Source: Rhodobacter sp. SGA-6-6 (lineage in GTDB: Bacteria; Pseudomonadota; Alphaproteobacteria; Rhodobacterales; Rhodobacteraceae). From it: a stretch of 64,000 nucleotides of DNA. Within the stretch, counting starts at the first letter, position 1; every line of letters begins with the position of its first letter. Shown piece after piece: positions 50,241 to 58,310 of the stretch. Location of the stretch: contig NZ_JAAKGP010000004.1 of the NCBI RefSeq assembly GCF_011043545.1, forward strand, positions 1 through 64,000. The letters run 5' to 3'. The position numbers and the translations under genes were made by a program. The notes under the pieces are model-generated. The model worked only from the letters and a program-made list of their open reading frames with translations, did not search any database and was not told the origin of the DNA.

Positions 50241-51157
50241 TGGCGGCGGCGCTGCCGGACTGGGGGCTGGTCGCCACGGTCAGGGCCGCGCCCGAGAAGG
50301 TGGCGGCCTTCGTCGCGCATCACCTGTCGCTCGGCGCCGCGCGGATCTGGCTTTACTTCGACGATCCCGCCGACCCGGCGGTGGAGCCGCTGTCGCGCAT
50401 CCCGCAGGTCACCGCCACCCGCTGCGACGACGTGCATTGGGAGCGCCTGCGCGGCCGCCCCGACCGCCACCAGAACCGCCAGTCGAAGAACGCCCGCGCC
50501 GCCTACAAGGCCTGCCTGCTGCCTTGGCTGGGTCATATCGACGTCGACGAATTCCTCTGGCCTTCTCGCACCGTCGCCGAAATCCTCGCCTCGCTGCCGC
50601 CCGGTCAGCCCACCCTGCGGATGGAGCCGTTCGAGGCGATGCACGACCCCGCGCTGCCCGACGACATCTTCACCGCCCGGGCTTTCCGCGGCCCGCTGAA
50701 GCAACGCTTCGCCCATCTGCGCCCCGCTGTGCTCGGCAGCTATGCCGGGATCCTGCCCGAGGGCCACCTGTCGCACACCAACGGCAAGAGCTTCTTCCGC
50801 ACCGGCATTCCCGACCTGTCGCCCCGGCTGCACGGCGCCTTCCTGAAGGGCGAACGCCTGCCCGGCCCGCCCTTCGACCGCCGCCTGCCGCTGCTGCATT
50901 TCCACGCGCAGGACCGCGAGGACTGGCTGAAGGCGCTGCCCTTCCGGCTGACCCGCGGCGCCTACCAGTATCATGCCGGGATGCAGGCCCATCTTTCGGC
51001 AGCCGGGCCGGAGGAGATCGGCTTCTTCTACGACCGCACCCAATGCCTGTCCCCCGACCTCGCCGCCCTGCTGCGCGAGGAGGGCCGGCTGATCGAGGCC
51101 GACCTGCACCTGCGGGAAAAGGTGGCGCAACTGGTCCGGGGGGCTGCGGGAGAATAG
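50240..51157 (+). CDS. Glycosyltransferase family 2-like protein
   Basis: A 305-residue protein resembling the Glyco_tranf_2_4 group. The N-terminus GLVATVRAAPEKVAAFVAHH, a strand with IWLYFDDPAD, and the metal/nucleotide-sugar motif HIDVDEFLWP near residue 95 are typical. A basic PDRHQNRQSKNARAAYK segment precedes it. No membrane anchor, so it acts in the cytoplasm, probably on a surface polysaccharide or lipid-linked sugar. Donor and acceptor are unknown. The ATG overlaps the preceding stop, and convergent smc ends ten bases after its stop. Confidence 0.82.
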   Translation: MAAALPDWGLVATVRAAPEKVAAFVAHHLSLGAARIWLYFDDPADPAVEPLSRIPQVTATRCDDVHWERLRGRPDRHQNRQSKNARAAYKACLLPWLGHIDVDEFLWPSRTVAEILASLPPGQPTLRMEPFEAMHDPALPDDIFTARAFRGPLKQRFAHLRPAVLGSYAGILPEGHLSHTNGKSFFRTGIPDLSPRLHGAFLKGERLPGPPFDRRLPLLHFHAQDREDWLKALPFRLTRGAYQYHAGMQAHLSAAGPEEIGFFYDRTQCLSPDLAALLREEGRLIEADLHLREKVAQLVRGAAGE

Positions 51158-51166
51158 ACAGGGTCC

Positions 51167-54100
51167 TCAGGCCACCAGCGCCTCGGCCTTCTTCAGGTCC
51201 ACGCTGACCAGTTGGCTGACCCCCTGCTCGGCCATGGTCACCCCGAACAGCCGGTCCATCCGCGCCATGGTCACCGCATGGTGGGTGATCACCAGGAACC
51301 GCGTCTCGGTGCGCCGGGTCATCTCGTCCATCATGTCGCAGAAGCGGGTCACGTTGGCGTCGTCCAGGGGCGCGTCCACCTCGTCCAGCACGCAGATCGG
51401 CGCCGGGTTGGCCAGGAATACCCCGAAGATCAGCGCCAGCGCGGTCAGGGTCTGCTCGCCGCCCGACAGCAGCGACAGGGTGGCCAGCCGCTTGCCCGGC
51501 GGCTGGCACATGATCTCCAGCCCCGCTTCCAAGGGATCGTCGGATTCCACCAGCACCAGCCGGGCCTCGCCACCGCCGAACAGATGGGTGAACAGCTGGC
51601 CGAAGTTGGCGTTCACCTGCTCGAAGGCGGTCAGCAGCCGCTCGCGGCCCTCCTTGTTCAGGCCCGCAATCCCGGCGCGCAGCTTCTTCACCGCCTCTTC
51701 CAGGTCGGATTTTTCGGACGCCAGGGCGGTATACTCTGCATCCACCGCCCTGGCGTCCTCTTCGGCGCGCAGGTTCACGGCGCCGAGCGCCTCGCGCTGC
51801 CGCTTCAACCTCTGCACGTCGCTGTCCAGCGCCTCCGAGCCCGGCATCCGGTCCGGGTCCACCTTCAGGGAGGCCAGCAATTCCTGCGGCGTCCGGTCGC
51901 CATCCTCGGCGATCCGCTCCGCCGCCGCCGCCACCGCCTCGCGCGCCGCATCGACCCGCGCCTCGGCCCGGGCCTTGTCTTCGCGGGTCTCCCCGGCCAG
52001 CCGCTCCGCCTCACGCTCGGCCATCGCCGCCTCGCGTGAAGTGGCCTCCGCCACCGCAAGGGCCTCGGCAGCAGCCGAACGCCGCGCCTCCGCCGCCTCG
52101 ATGGCCTCTACCAGGTCCTCGCGCCGGGCGGCGATCTCCTCCGGCGCCTCGCGCGCCTCGGCCAGCTCCTCCTCGGCCTCGGCCCGTCGCTCCGCCAGTT
52201 CGGCCGAGCGCCGCTCCGCCGTCTCCAGCCGGTGCTTCCAGCCCGACAGCTCCTTCATCGCCTCCTGCCGCCGCCGCACCCGGGCCTCGCCCTCGCGCCG
52301 CACCTCGTCATGGCCCGACCGGCGGGTCAGCATCGCGATCCGCGCCGCCTCGACCGCCACCTTCGCCGCCTCCACCCGGTCGCGCGCCACATCCAGGTCC
52401 GGCAGGTCCTTCGCCGCCGCCTCGGCCTCGCGCAGCCGGCCCCGGGCCGCCATCGCCTCGTCCTCGAAGCGCGCCACCGCCAGCCGCGCCGCCTCCAGCT
52501 TGCCCCCGGCAAGGGAGCGGTCGGCCTCGGCCCGCGCCGCCGCCCGGTCGGCCTCGGCCAGCCGCTGGTCGGCCGCGCGCCGCGCCTCGCGCGCCTGCTG
52601 GTCGGCCCGGGCCAGATCGGCCAGTCGCGCCTGCAGGCTTTCATGCGCCTGCCGCGCCCCGTCCGCCGTCGCCGCCACCTCCTCCAGGTCGCGCTTCAGC
52701 TGCACAAGCCGGTTCAATTGCTGCAACCGCAGCGCCGCGGCAGAGGGCGCATCCTCCGCCCCCGCACGGAACCCGTCCCACCGCCAGAGATCGCCCTCCG
52801 GACTGACCAGCCGCTGCCCCGGCTGCAGCTCCGGCTGCAACTGAAAACCTTTTTCACGGCTGACGAGGCCGATCTGCGACAGCCGCCGCGCCAGCACCGC
52901 CGGGGCCTCGACATGCGCCGCCAAGGGCCCCGCCCCCGCGGGCAGAGGCTGCGGCGCGGCATAGGGCTCCAGCACCCCCCAGCCCGAGCGCACCCCGGCC
53001 GCCACCTCCGGCGCCCGCAGGTCGTCGGCCAGCGCCGCGCCGAGCGCCTTCTCGTAGCCCGGCGCCACCACCAGCCGGTCCAAGAGCTGATGCCCCGCCT
53101 GCGCCTCGCGCTCCACCAGCCGGGCCAGCGCCTGCACCTCGGCCCGCAGGGCGCTCGCCTCGCCCTCGGCCTCGGACCGCACCGCCCGCGCCTCGGCCTC
53201 GCGCAGCTGCGCCTCGGCCCGGGCCTCCTCGGCGCTTGCCAGCGCCTCCTCGGTGCGTTCCACCAGTTCTGCCGCCGCTTCCCGCGCCTCGCCCGCCGCC
53301 TCGAAGCCCTCCTCGGCCGCGCGCAGGGCATCCTCCGCCGCCTCCACCGCGCCCCGGGCCCGCTCGGCCTCGCCCTCGGCGCGCTCCAGCGTCACCGCGG
53401 TGTCCTGCACCATCCGCGCCGCCGACTGGTGCCGCGCCGCCAGCCGTGCGGCATCCTCGGTCGCCTCGCTGAGCAGGGTCTCGCGGTCCGACAGGATCGC
53501 CCCCGCCTCGCGCGCCGCCTCCGCCGCCTCGGCCAGCCGCTCCTCATGGCCCTCATGGGCACGGGCGACCTGCTCGATCTCCCATTCCAGCCGGCCGATC
53601 ACCTCGCCCGCGTCGCGGTTCAGCCCGGCCTCGCGCTCGATGTCCGCGCCCAGCTGGGCGATCCGCGCCACCAGCGCCTCGATCCGCTGCGCCGCCCGCG
53701 TCGCCTCGTCGCCAAGCGCGTCGCGCTGCAACACCAGCCGTTGCAGCACCGCCGCCGCAATCGCCTCTTCCTCGCGCCGCGACGGCAGCACCGCCTCCGC
53801 CGCCTCCCGCGCCTTTCCGGCGGTCCGCGCCGCGCCCTCGGCCTGCGCCGCCGCCAGCAGCCGCTCGCGCAAGCTGGCTTCGGCGACACCGCGCGCCTCG
53901 TCCGCCTCGCGCCAGCGGCGATAGAGCAGCATCCCCTCGGCCAGTCGCAGTTCCTCGCCGATCTCGCGGTAGCGCGCCGCCTGCTTGGCCTGCCGGTTCA
54001 ACACCGACAGCTGCTGCGCCAGCTGTTCCAGCACGTCGTCCACTCGCAGCAGGTTCTGCTCCGTCCCCGCCAGCTTCAGCTCCGCCTCGTGCCGCCGGGC

Positions 54101-54622
54101 ATAAAGCCCGCTGATCCCCGCCGCCTCTTCCAGCACCCGCCGGCGCGCCTTCGGCTTGGCGTTGATCAGTTCGGAAATCTGCCCCTGCCGCACCAGCGCC
54201 GGGCTGTGCGCCCCGGTCGAGGCATCGGCGAACAGCATCTGCACGTCGCGCGCCCGCACGTCCTTGGAGTTCGCCTTGTAGGCCGACCCCGCATCCCGGG
54301 TGATCCGCCGCACGATCTCGATCTGGTCGGCGTCGTTGAACCCGGAAGGCGCCAGCCGGTCCTGGTTGTCGATCACCAGCGAGACTTCGGCAAAGTTCCG
54401 CGCCGTCCTCGTGGCAGCGCCGTTGAAGATCACGTCCTCCATGCCGCCGCCGCGCATCGCCGTGGGGCGGTTCTCGCCCATCACCCAGCGCAGCGCCTCC
54501 AGCAGGTTGGACTTGCCGCAGCCGTTCGGGCCGACGACACCCGTCAGCCCGTCATGGATCACCAGATCCGTCGGGTCCACGAAGGATTTGAACCCGTTCA
54601 GCCTCAGCCGGGTGAACCGCAC
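51167..54622 (-). CDS. smc: Chromosome segregation protein SMC
   Basis: A 1151-residue SMC ATPase, the core of the condensin complex that compacts and separates chromosomes. The N-terminal head starts RFTRLRLNGFKSFVDPTDLV with Walker A GPNGCGKSN near 32-40. Two long coiled coils, very rich in Ala, Arg and Glu (about 170-490 and 640-990), flank a hinge near 500-640. The C-terminal head has LSLLSGGEQTLTALALIFGV and Walker B CVLDEVDAPLDDANV. The start is GTG at 54622 with GAGG six bases upstream. Its skewed composition yields very long antisense frames, which are not genes. Confidence 0.96.
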   Translation of the reverse strand: MRFTRLRLNGFKSFVDPTDLVIHDGLTGVVGPNGCGKSNLLEALRWVMGENRPTAMRGGGMEDVIFNGAATRTARNFAEVSLVIDNQDRLAPSGFNDADQIEIVRRITRDAGSAYKANSKDVRARDVQMLFADASTGAHSPALVRQGQISELINAKPKARRRVLEEAAGISGLYARRHEAELKLAGTEQNLLRVDDVLEQLAQQLSVLNRQAKQAARYREIGEELRLAEGMLLYRRWREADEARGVAEASLRERLLAAAQAEGAARTAGKAREAAEAVLPSRREEEAIAAAVLQRLVLQRDALGDEATRAAQRIEALVARIAQLGADIEREAGLNRDAGEVIGRLEWEIEQVARAHEGHEERLAEAAEAAREAGAILSDRETLLSEATEDAARLAARHQSAARMVQDTAVTLERAEGEAERARGAVEAAEDALRAAEEGFEAAGEAREAAAELVERTEEALASAEEARAEAQLREAEARAVRSEAEGEASALRAEVQALARLVEREAQAGHQLLDRLVVAPGYEKALGAALADDLRAPEVAAGVRSGWGVLEPYAAPQPLPAGAGPLAAHVEAPAVLARRLSQIGLVSREKGFQLQPELQPGQRLVSPEGDLWRWDGFRAGAEDAPSAAALRLQQLNRLVQLKRDLEEVAATADGARQAHESLQARLADLARADQQAREARRAADQRLAEADRAAARAEADRSLAGGKLEAARLAVARFEDEAMAARGRLREAEAAAKDLPDLDVARDRVEAAKVAVEAARIAMLTRRSGHDEVRREGEARVRRRQEAMKELSGWKHRLETAERRSAELAERRAEAEEELAEAREAPEEIAARREDLVEAIEAAEARRSAAAEALAVAEATSREAAMAEREAERLAGETREDKARAEARVDAAREAVAAAAERIAEDGDRTPQELLASLKVDPDRMPGSEALDSDVQRLKRQREALGAVNLRAEEDARAVDAEYTALASEKSDLEEAVKKLRAGIAGLNKEGRERLLTAFEQVNANFGQLFTHLFGGGEARLVLVESDDPLEAGLEIMCQPPGKRLATLSLLSGGEQTLTALALIFGVFLANPAPICVLDEVDAPLDDANVTRFCDMMDEMTRRTETRFLVITHHAVTMARMDRLFGVTMAEQGVSQLVSVDLKKAEALVA

Positions 54623-54912
54623 CTGCCCCTCACGACTCGCAATCGCCCAATCGTCCCGCTTTCGCCCCCCGAGTCAACCGGCCCACCCCAACCCATGGCG
54701 AATCTTCGCAGCTTATCCCCAACATCTTGCGGGCAGCCTCTTTCCCGATTCGCACCGCACCTCGGGCGCGGCTTCCCCCGGCGCGGCCCCGCCCTGCCGA
54801 ATGTCCCGCCGTTTCAACCTGTTGCCGCGGCCCGAACCGCCGCCGGTTGCAAGCGGAGAGAATCCGCCGTCCGATGCTCTTCGGTTCCCCCTGTCGCAAA
54901 GGCCTGCCTTGC

Positions 54913-55272
54913 ATGATCCAAGCCCTTCCGATCCTCCTCGGCTTCCAGCTGGCCGGCGAAATCCTCGTCCGCGCGCTGGCGCTGCCCGTTCCCGGCCCCG
55001 TCCTCGGCATGATCGGGCTGGCCGTCGCCGTTGCCGCCTCGCCCCGGCTGATGGCGCTGATGCGCCCGCTGGCCGAAGGGGTGCTGGCGCATCTGTCGCT
55101 GCTGTTCGTGCCCGCCGGAGTGGGCGTCATCGGCCATCTCCACGCGCTTGGCGCCATGGGGCCGGGGCTGGCGCTGGCGATCCTGATCTCCACCGCCGCC
55201 GCCATCGCCGTGGGGGCGCTGATCTTCGTCGCAGTCGCCAAGGCCGTGGGATCGGAGCCCGCCGATGACTGA
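54913..55272 (+). CDS. CidA/LrgA family protein
   Basis: A 119-residue membrane protein with four hydrophobic segments of the CidA/LrgA holin-like family: LPILLGFQLAGEILVRALAL near 5-24, PVPGPVLGMIGL near 25-36 and LLFVPAGVGVIGH near 63-75. In Gram-positives these pair with LrgB-type proteins in murein hydrolase control or pyruvate transport; LrgB is encoded next. The ATG at 54913 starts at the family N-terminus; an ATG at 54873 with a GGAGAGA upstream would add 13 residues. The 290 bases between this gene and divergent smc contain nothing else I can support. Confidence 0.85.
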   Translation: MIQALPILLGFQLAGEILVRALALPVPGPVLGMIGLAVAVAASPRLMALMRPLAEGVLAHLSLLFVPAGVGVIGHLHALGAMGPGLALAILISTAAAIAVGALIFVAVAKAVGSEPADD

Positions 55273-55978
55273 CTTCATCGACATCTGGAGCTACCTGAGC
55301 CGCGAGCCGCTGTTGTGGCTGACCGCCACCCTGGCCGCCTATGCCATCGGCGACGCCTGTTTCCGCGCCGCCAACCGGATGCCGCTGGTCAATCCGGTGC
55401 TGATCGCCGTCACGCTGCTCGGCACCCTGCTCTGGGCGACCGGCACCCCCTATGCGGACTATTTCGAGGGGGCGCAGTTCGTCCACTTCCTGCTCGGTCC
55501 CGCCACCGTGGCGCTGGCGGTGCCGCTGGCGCTGAACCTGCCGCGGCTGAAAAGCGCGCTCTTGCCGGTGATCGCGGCGCTGCTGGCCGGGTCGCTGACG
55601 GCCATCGTCACCGCGCTGGCCATCGCCCGGGCTTTCGGAGCGGACCAGGTCCTGCTGGCGACGCTGGCGCCGAAGTCCACCACCGCCCCGGTCGCCATCG
55701 GCATCTCCGACTCGCTCGGCGGCTCGCCGACGCTGACCGCGGTGCTGGTGATCCTGACCGGCATCACCGGCGCCGTCATCGCCACGCCGCTCTTGAACCT
55801 GCTGCGGCTGACCGACTGGCGCGCCCGCGGCTTCGCCACCGGCACCGCCAGCCACGGCATCGGCACCGCAAGGGCCTTCCAGGTCCACCCGGTCGCCGGG
55901 GCCTTCGCCGGCCTCGGCATGGCGCTGAACGCCATCCTGACCGCGCTGATCGCCCCCTGGATACTCAGCCTTTTCTAG
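55265..55978 (+). CDS. LrgB family protein
   Basis: A 237-residue integral membrane protein of the LrgB/CidB family, with six to eight hydrophobic segments. Typical blocks are LVNPVLIAVTLLG near 41, FVHFLLGPATVALAVPLALN near 76-95, LAPKSTTAPVAIGISDSLGG near 136-155 and a C-terminal TASHGIGTARAF near 197. It overlaps the CidA-type gene by eight bases and probably forms a complex with it. Its 3' end overlaps the convergent ThDP-enzyme gene tail to tail by 14 bases. Confidence 0.9.
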   Translation: MTDFIDIWSYLSREPLLWLTATLAAYAIGDACFRAANRMPLVNPVLIAVTLLGTLLWATGTPYADYFEGAQFVHFLLGPATVALAVPLALNLPRLKSALLPVIAALLAGSLTAIVTALAIARAFGADQVLLATLAPKSTTAPVAIGISDSLGGSPTLTAVLVILTGITGAVIATPLLNLLRLTDWRARGFATGTASHGIGTARAFQVHPVAGAFAGLGMALNAILTALIAPWILSLF

Positions 55979-57623
55979 CCTGCCCGGCCGCCCGCATCTG
56001 TTCCACCGTCATGCTGGTAGACAGCATCGCCGGGTCCAGCCGCAGCTCGATCACCGCCAGCCGGCCTGCCGCCTGCGCCCGGGCGAAGGCGGCCGGAAAG
56101 TCCTCCTGCCGCTCGACCGTCTCGCCGTGCCCGCCATAGGCCCGCGCCAGCGCGGCGTAATCCGGGTTGGCCAGATCGGTGCCGGAGACGCGGCCGGGAT
56201 ATTCCCGCTCCTGGTGCATCCGGATCGTGCCGTAGCGGCCGTTGTTCGCCACGATGACGATCACCGCCGCGCCGTGCTGCATGGCGGTGGACATCTCGTT
56301 CAGCGTCATCTGGAAGCAGCCGTCGCCCGCCATGCAGACCACCACCTGTTCCGGCCGCGCCAGCTTGGCCGCGATGGCGGCCGGGAAGCCGTAGCCCATC
56401 GAGCCGGAAGTCGGCGCCAGCTGCGTCCCGTGCCGGCGGAAACGGTAATAGCGGTGCAGGAAGGCGGCGTAGTTCCCCGCGCCATTGGTCAGGATCGCGT
56501 CCTCGGGCAGGTTGGCCGCCAGCCAGCCGACCACCTCCTCCATCCGCACCGCGCCCGGGGTGGCGACCGGCTTCTGCCAGCCCTCATACTCCGCCCGCGC
56601 CTCCGCCGCCCATTGGTCCCATGCCTTCGCATTCGGCGGCGTCAGCCCGGCCAGCGCCTTCACCATCGCCGGTGCGGTGGCACAGACTGCGACCTCGGGG
56701 CGGAACACCCGGCCGAGTTCCCCGGCATCGGCATGGACATGCACGATCCGCGGCGGGCTTGCCGGGTCCAGGATCTCATATCCCCCGGTGGCGATGTCGC
56801 CGAGGCGCGACCCCAGCACCACCAGCAGGTCCGCCGCCTTCAGCCGCGCCGCCAGCTTCGGGTTCATCCCCACCCCCAGGTCGCCGGCATAGGCGCGCGA
56901 GACATTGTCCAGCCGGTCCTGCCGCCGGAATGTCACCGCCACCGGCAGGCCCCAGCCTTCGGCAAAAGCCTCCAGTTCCTCGGCGGCCTCGGCCGACCAA
57001 TGCGGCCCGCCGACCACCAGCAGCGGCTTCTCCGCCCCCCGGATCGCCGCGGCCATCGCCGTCACCTGCGCCTCGGTCACGCCGCCCACCGGGGCGGCAG
57101 GGGGCGGCAGGTCCGGGACATCGGCCTCCGACGACAGCATGTCCTCCGGCAGCGCCAGCACCACCGGGCCGGGGCGGCCCGACATCGCCACGTGGAAGGC
57201 GCGGGAGATGTATTCCGGCAGCCGCTCCACCTGGTCCACCTCGGCCGCCCATTTGGCGATGGGGCCGAAGGTGGCGCGGTAATCCACCTCCTGGAACGCC
57301 TCGCGGTCGCGATGCGCCCGGGCGATCTGGCCGACGAACAGGATCATCGGCGTCGAATCCTGCTTCGCCACATGCACGCCCGCCGCGGCATTGGTCGCCC
57401 CCGGCCCGCGGGTGACGAAGGCGATCCCCGGCCGGCCGGTCAGCTTGCCGGTCGCCTCGGCCATCATCGCCGCCCCGCCCTCGTGCCGGCAGACGATGTT
57501 CGGGATGCCGCGTTCATACAGCCCGTCCAGCGCCGCCAGGAAACTCTCGCCGGGGACCGAGAACACCCGTTCCACCCCGTAAGCCGCCAGATGATCCGCC
57601 AGGATCCGCCCGCCATGCCGCAT
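55965..57623 (-). CDS. Thiamine diphosphate-dependent enzyme, acetolactate synthase-like
   Basis: A 552-residue ThDP enzyme of the acetolactate synthase/sulfoacetaldehyde acetyltransferase/IPDC group. The N-terminal pyrimidine-binding domain has the catalytic Glu in RHEGGAAMMAEATGK near 45-60 and RGPGATNAAAGVH. The central domain follows, and the C-terminal domain has the ThDP motif MAGDGCFQMTLNEMSTAM ending in IVANNGRYGTI near 445-475. No small subunit gene is adjacent, so it is not the usual IlvB. The specific 2-oxo acid substrate is unknown. ATG 57623 is the family start. Confidence 0.85.
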   Translation of the reverse strand: MRHGGRILADHLAAYGVERVFSVPGESFLAALDGLYERGIPNIVCRHEGGAAMMAEATGKLTGRPGIAFVTRGPGATNAAAGVHVAKQDSTPMILFVGQIARAHRDREAFQEVDYRATFGPIAKWAAEVDQVERLPEYISRAFHVAMSGRPGPVVLALPEDMLSSEADVPDLPPPAAPVGGVTEAQVTAMAAAIRGAEKPLLVVGGPHWSAEAAEELEAFAEGWGLPVAVTFRRQDRLDNVSRAYAGDLGVGMNPKLAARLKAADLLVVLGSRLGDIATGGYEILDPASPPRIVHVHADAGELGRVFRPEVAVCATAPAMVKALAGLTPPNAKAWDQWAAEARAEYEGWQKPVATPGAVRMEEVVGWLAANLPEDAILTNGAGNYAAFLHRYYRFRRHGTQLAPTSGSMGYGFPAAIAAKLARPEQVVVCMAGDGCFQMTLNEMSTAMQHGAAVIVIVANNGRYGTIRMHQEREYPGRVSGTDLANPDYAALARAYGGHGETVERQEDFPAAFARAQAAGRLAVIELRLDPAMLSTSMTVEQMRAAGQARKG

Positions 57624-57716
57624 CGTCACCTCCCTCGCCGCGCGGCGACCCTGCCCCCGGATCGCCGCTTGCACAAGCCCCGGCAGACGCTAGCCTGCGG
57701 GCAAACGGAGGTTCCC

Positions 57717-58256
57717 ATGCCCATCCTTCTCGGCATCCCCGGCGCCTTGCGCGCCGGTTCGACCAACCGCCTGCTGCTGGCGCAGGCCCGGCTCTCCTTC
57801 GGCGAGGCCCGCCAGGACGAGGCCGACCTGCGCCTGCCGCTCTACGACGGCGACCTGGAGGAGGCCGAGGGCATCCCGGCAGGGGTGCAGCGGCTGGTCG
57901 ACCAGATCGCGGCGGCGGATGCGGTGGTGATCGCCTGCCCGGAATACAACAAGGCCCCGCCCGGCGTGGTGAAGAACGCGCTGGACTGGGTGAGCCGGGT
58001 CAAGGGCAACCCGTGGAAGGACAAGCCGGTCGCCATCGTCTCCGCCGCCGGAGGCCGCGGCGGCGGAGACCGTTCGCAATTTGCCCTGCGGCTGATGCTG
58101 ACACCCTTCCGCCCCCGCCTGCTGACCGGGCCCGAGGTGCTGGTGGCCGACAGTTCCAACGCCTTCGACGAAGCGGGCCGCCTGAAGGACGCCCGCTACC
58201 AGAAGGCGTTGGACGATCTGATGGGCCAGCTTCGCCAGGAAGCCGAACGCCCCTGA
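57717..58256 (+). CDS. NADPH-dependent FMN reductase family protein
   Basis: A 179-residue flavodoxin-like reductase. The phosphate-binding start LGIPGALRAGSTNRLLL (GS-x-R/N type) and the flavin-contact CPEYNKAPPGVVKNALDWVS near 79-98 are diagnostic; AAGGRGGGDRSQF lies near 121. It should reduce FMN, quinones or chromate-like acceptors with NADPH in the cytoplasm. ATG 57717, preceded by CGGAGG. The frame is open far upstream, antisense to the ThDP-enzyme gene, without meaning. Divergent from that gene over 93 bases. Confidence 0.88.
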   Translation: MPILLGIPGALRAGSTNRLLLAQARLSFGEARQDEADLRLPLYDGDLEEAEGIPAGVQRLVDQIAAADAVVIACPEYNKAPPGVVKNALDWVSRVKGNPWKDKPVAIVSAAGGRGGGDRSQFALRLMLTPFRPRLLTGPEVLVADSSNAFDEAGRLKDARYQKALDDLMGQLRQEAERP

Positions 58257-58270
58257 TCATTTTCTGTCTG

Positions 58271-58308
58271 AAAGTATCCCACGGGGGTCCGGGGGTGTGA
58301 ACCCCCGG
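58271..58308. terminator. R2 repeat copy 3, bidirectional terminator
   Basis: AAAGTATCCC followed by GGGGGT and the stem CCGGGGGT-GTGA-ACCCCCGG (58289-58308), between convergent FMN reductase and dehydrogenase genes. Same motif order as R2 at 9486-9522 and 47564-47597. A TTTTCT stretch just before it would serve as T-run for minus-strand transcripts. Confidence 0.65.
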
Positions 58309-58310
58309 TC

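Noticed and set aside
52232-54916. Open frame of nearly 900 codons on the plus strand opposite smc
   Set aside because: Antisense shadow of the Ala/Arg/Glu-rich coiled coil; no domain, no start signal, composition unlike any real protein here.
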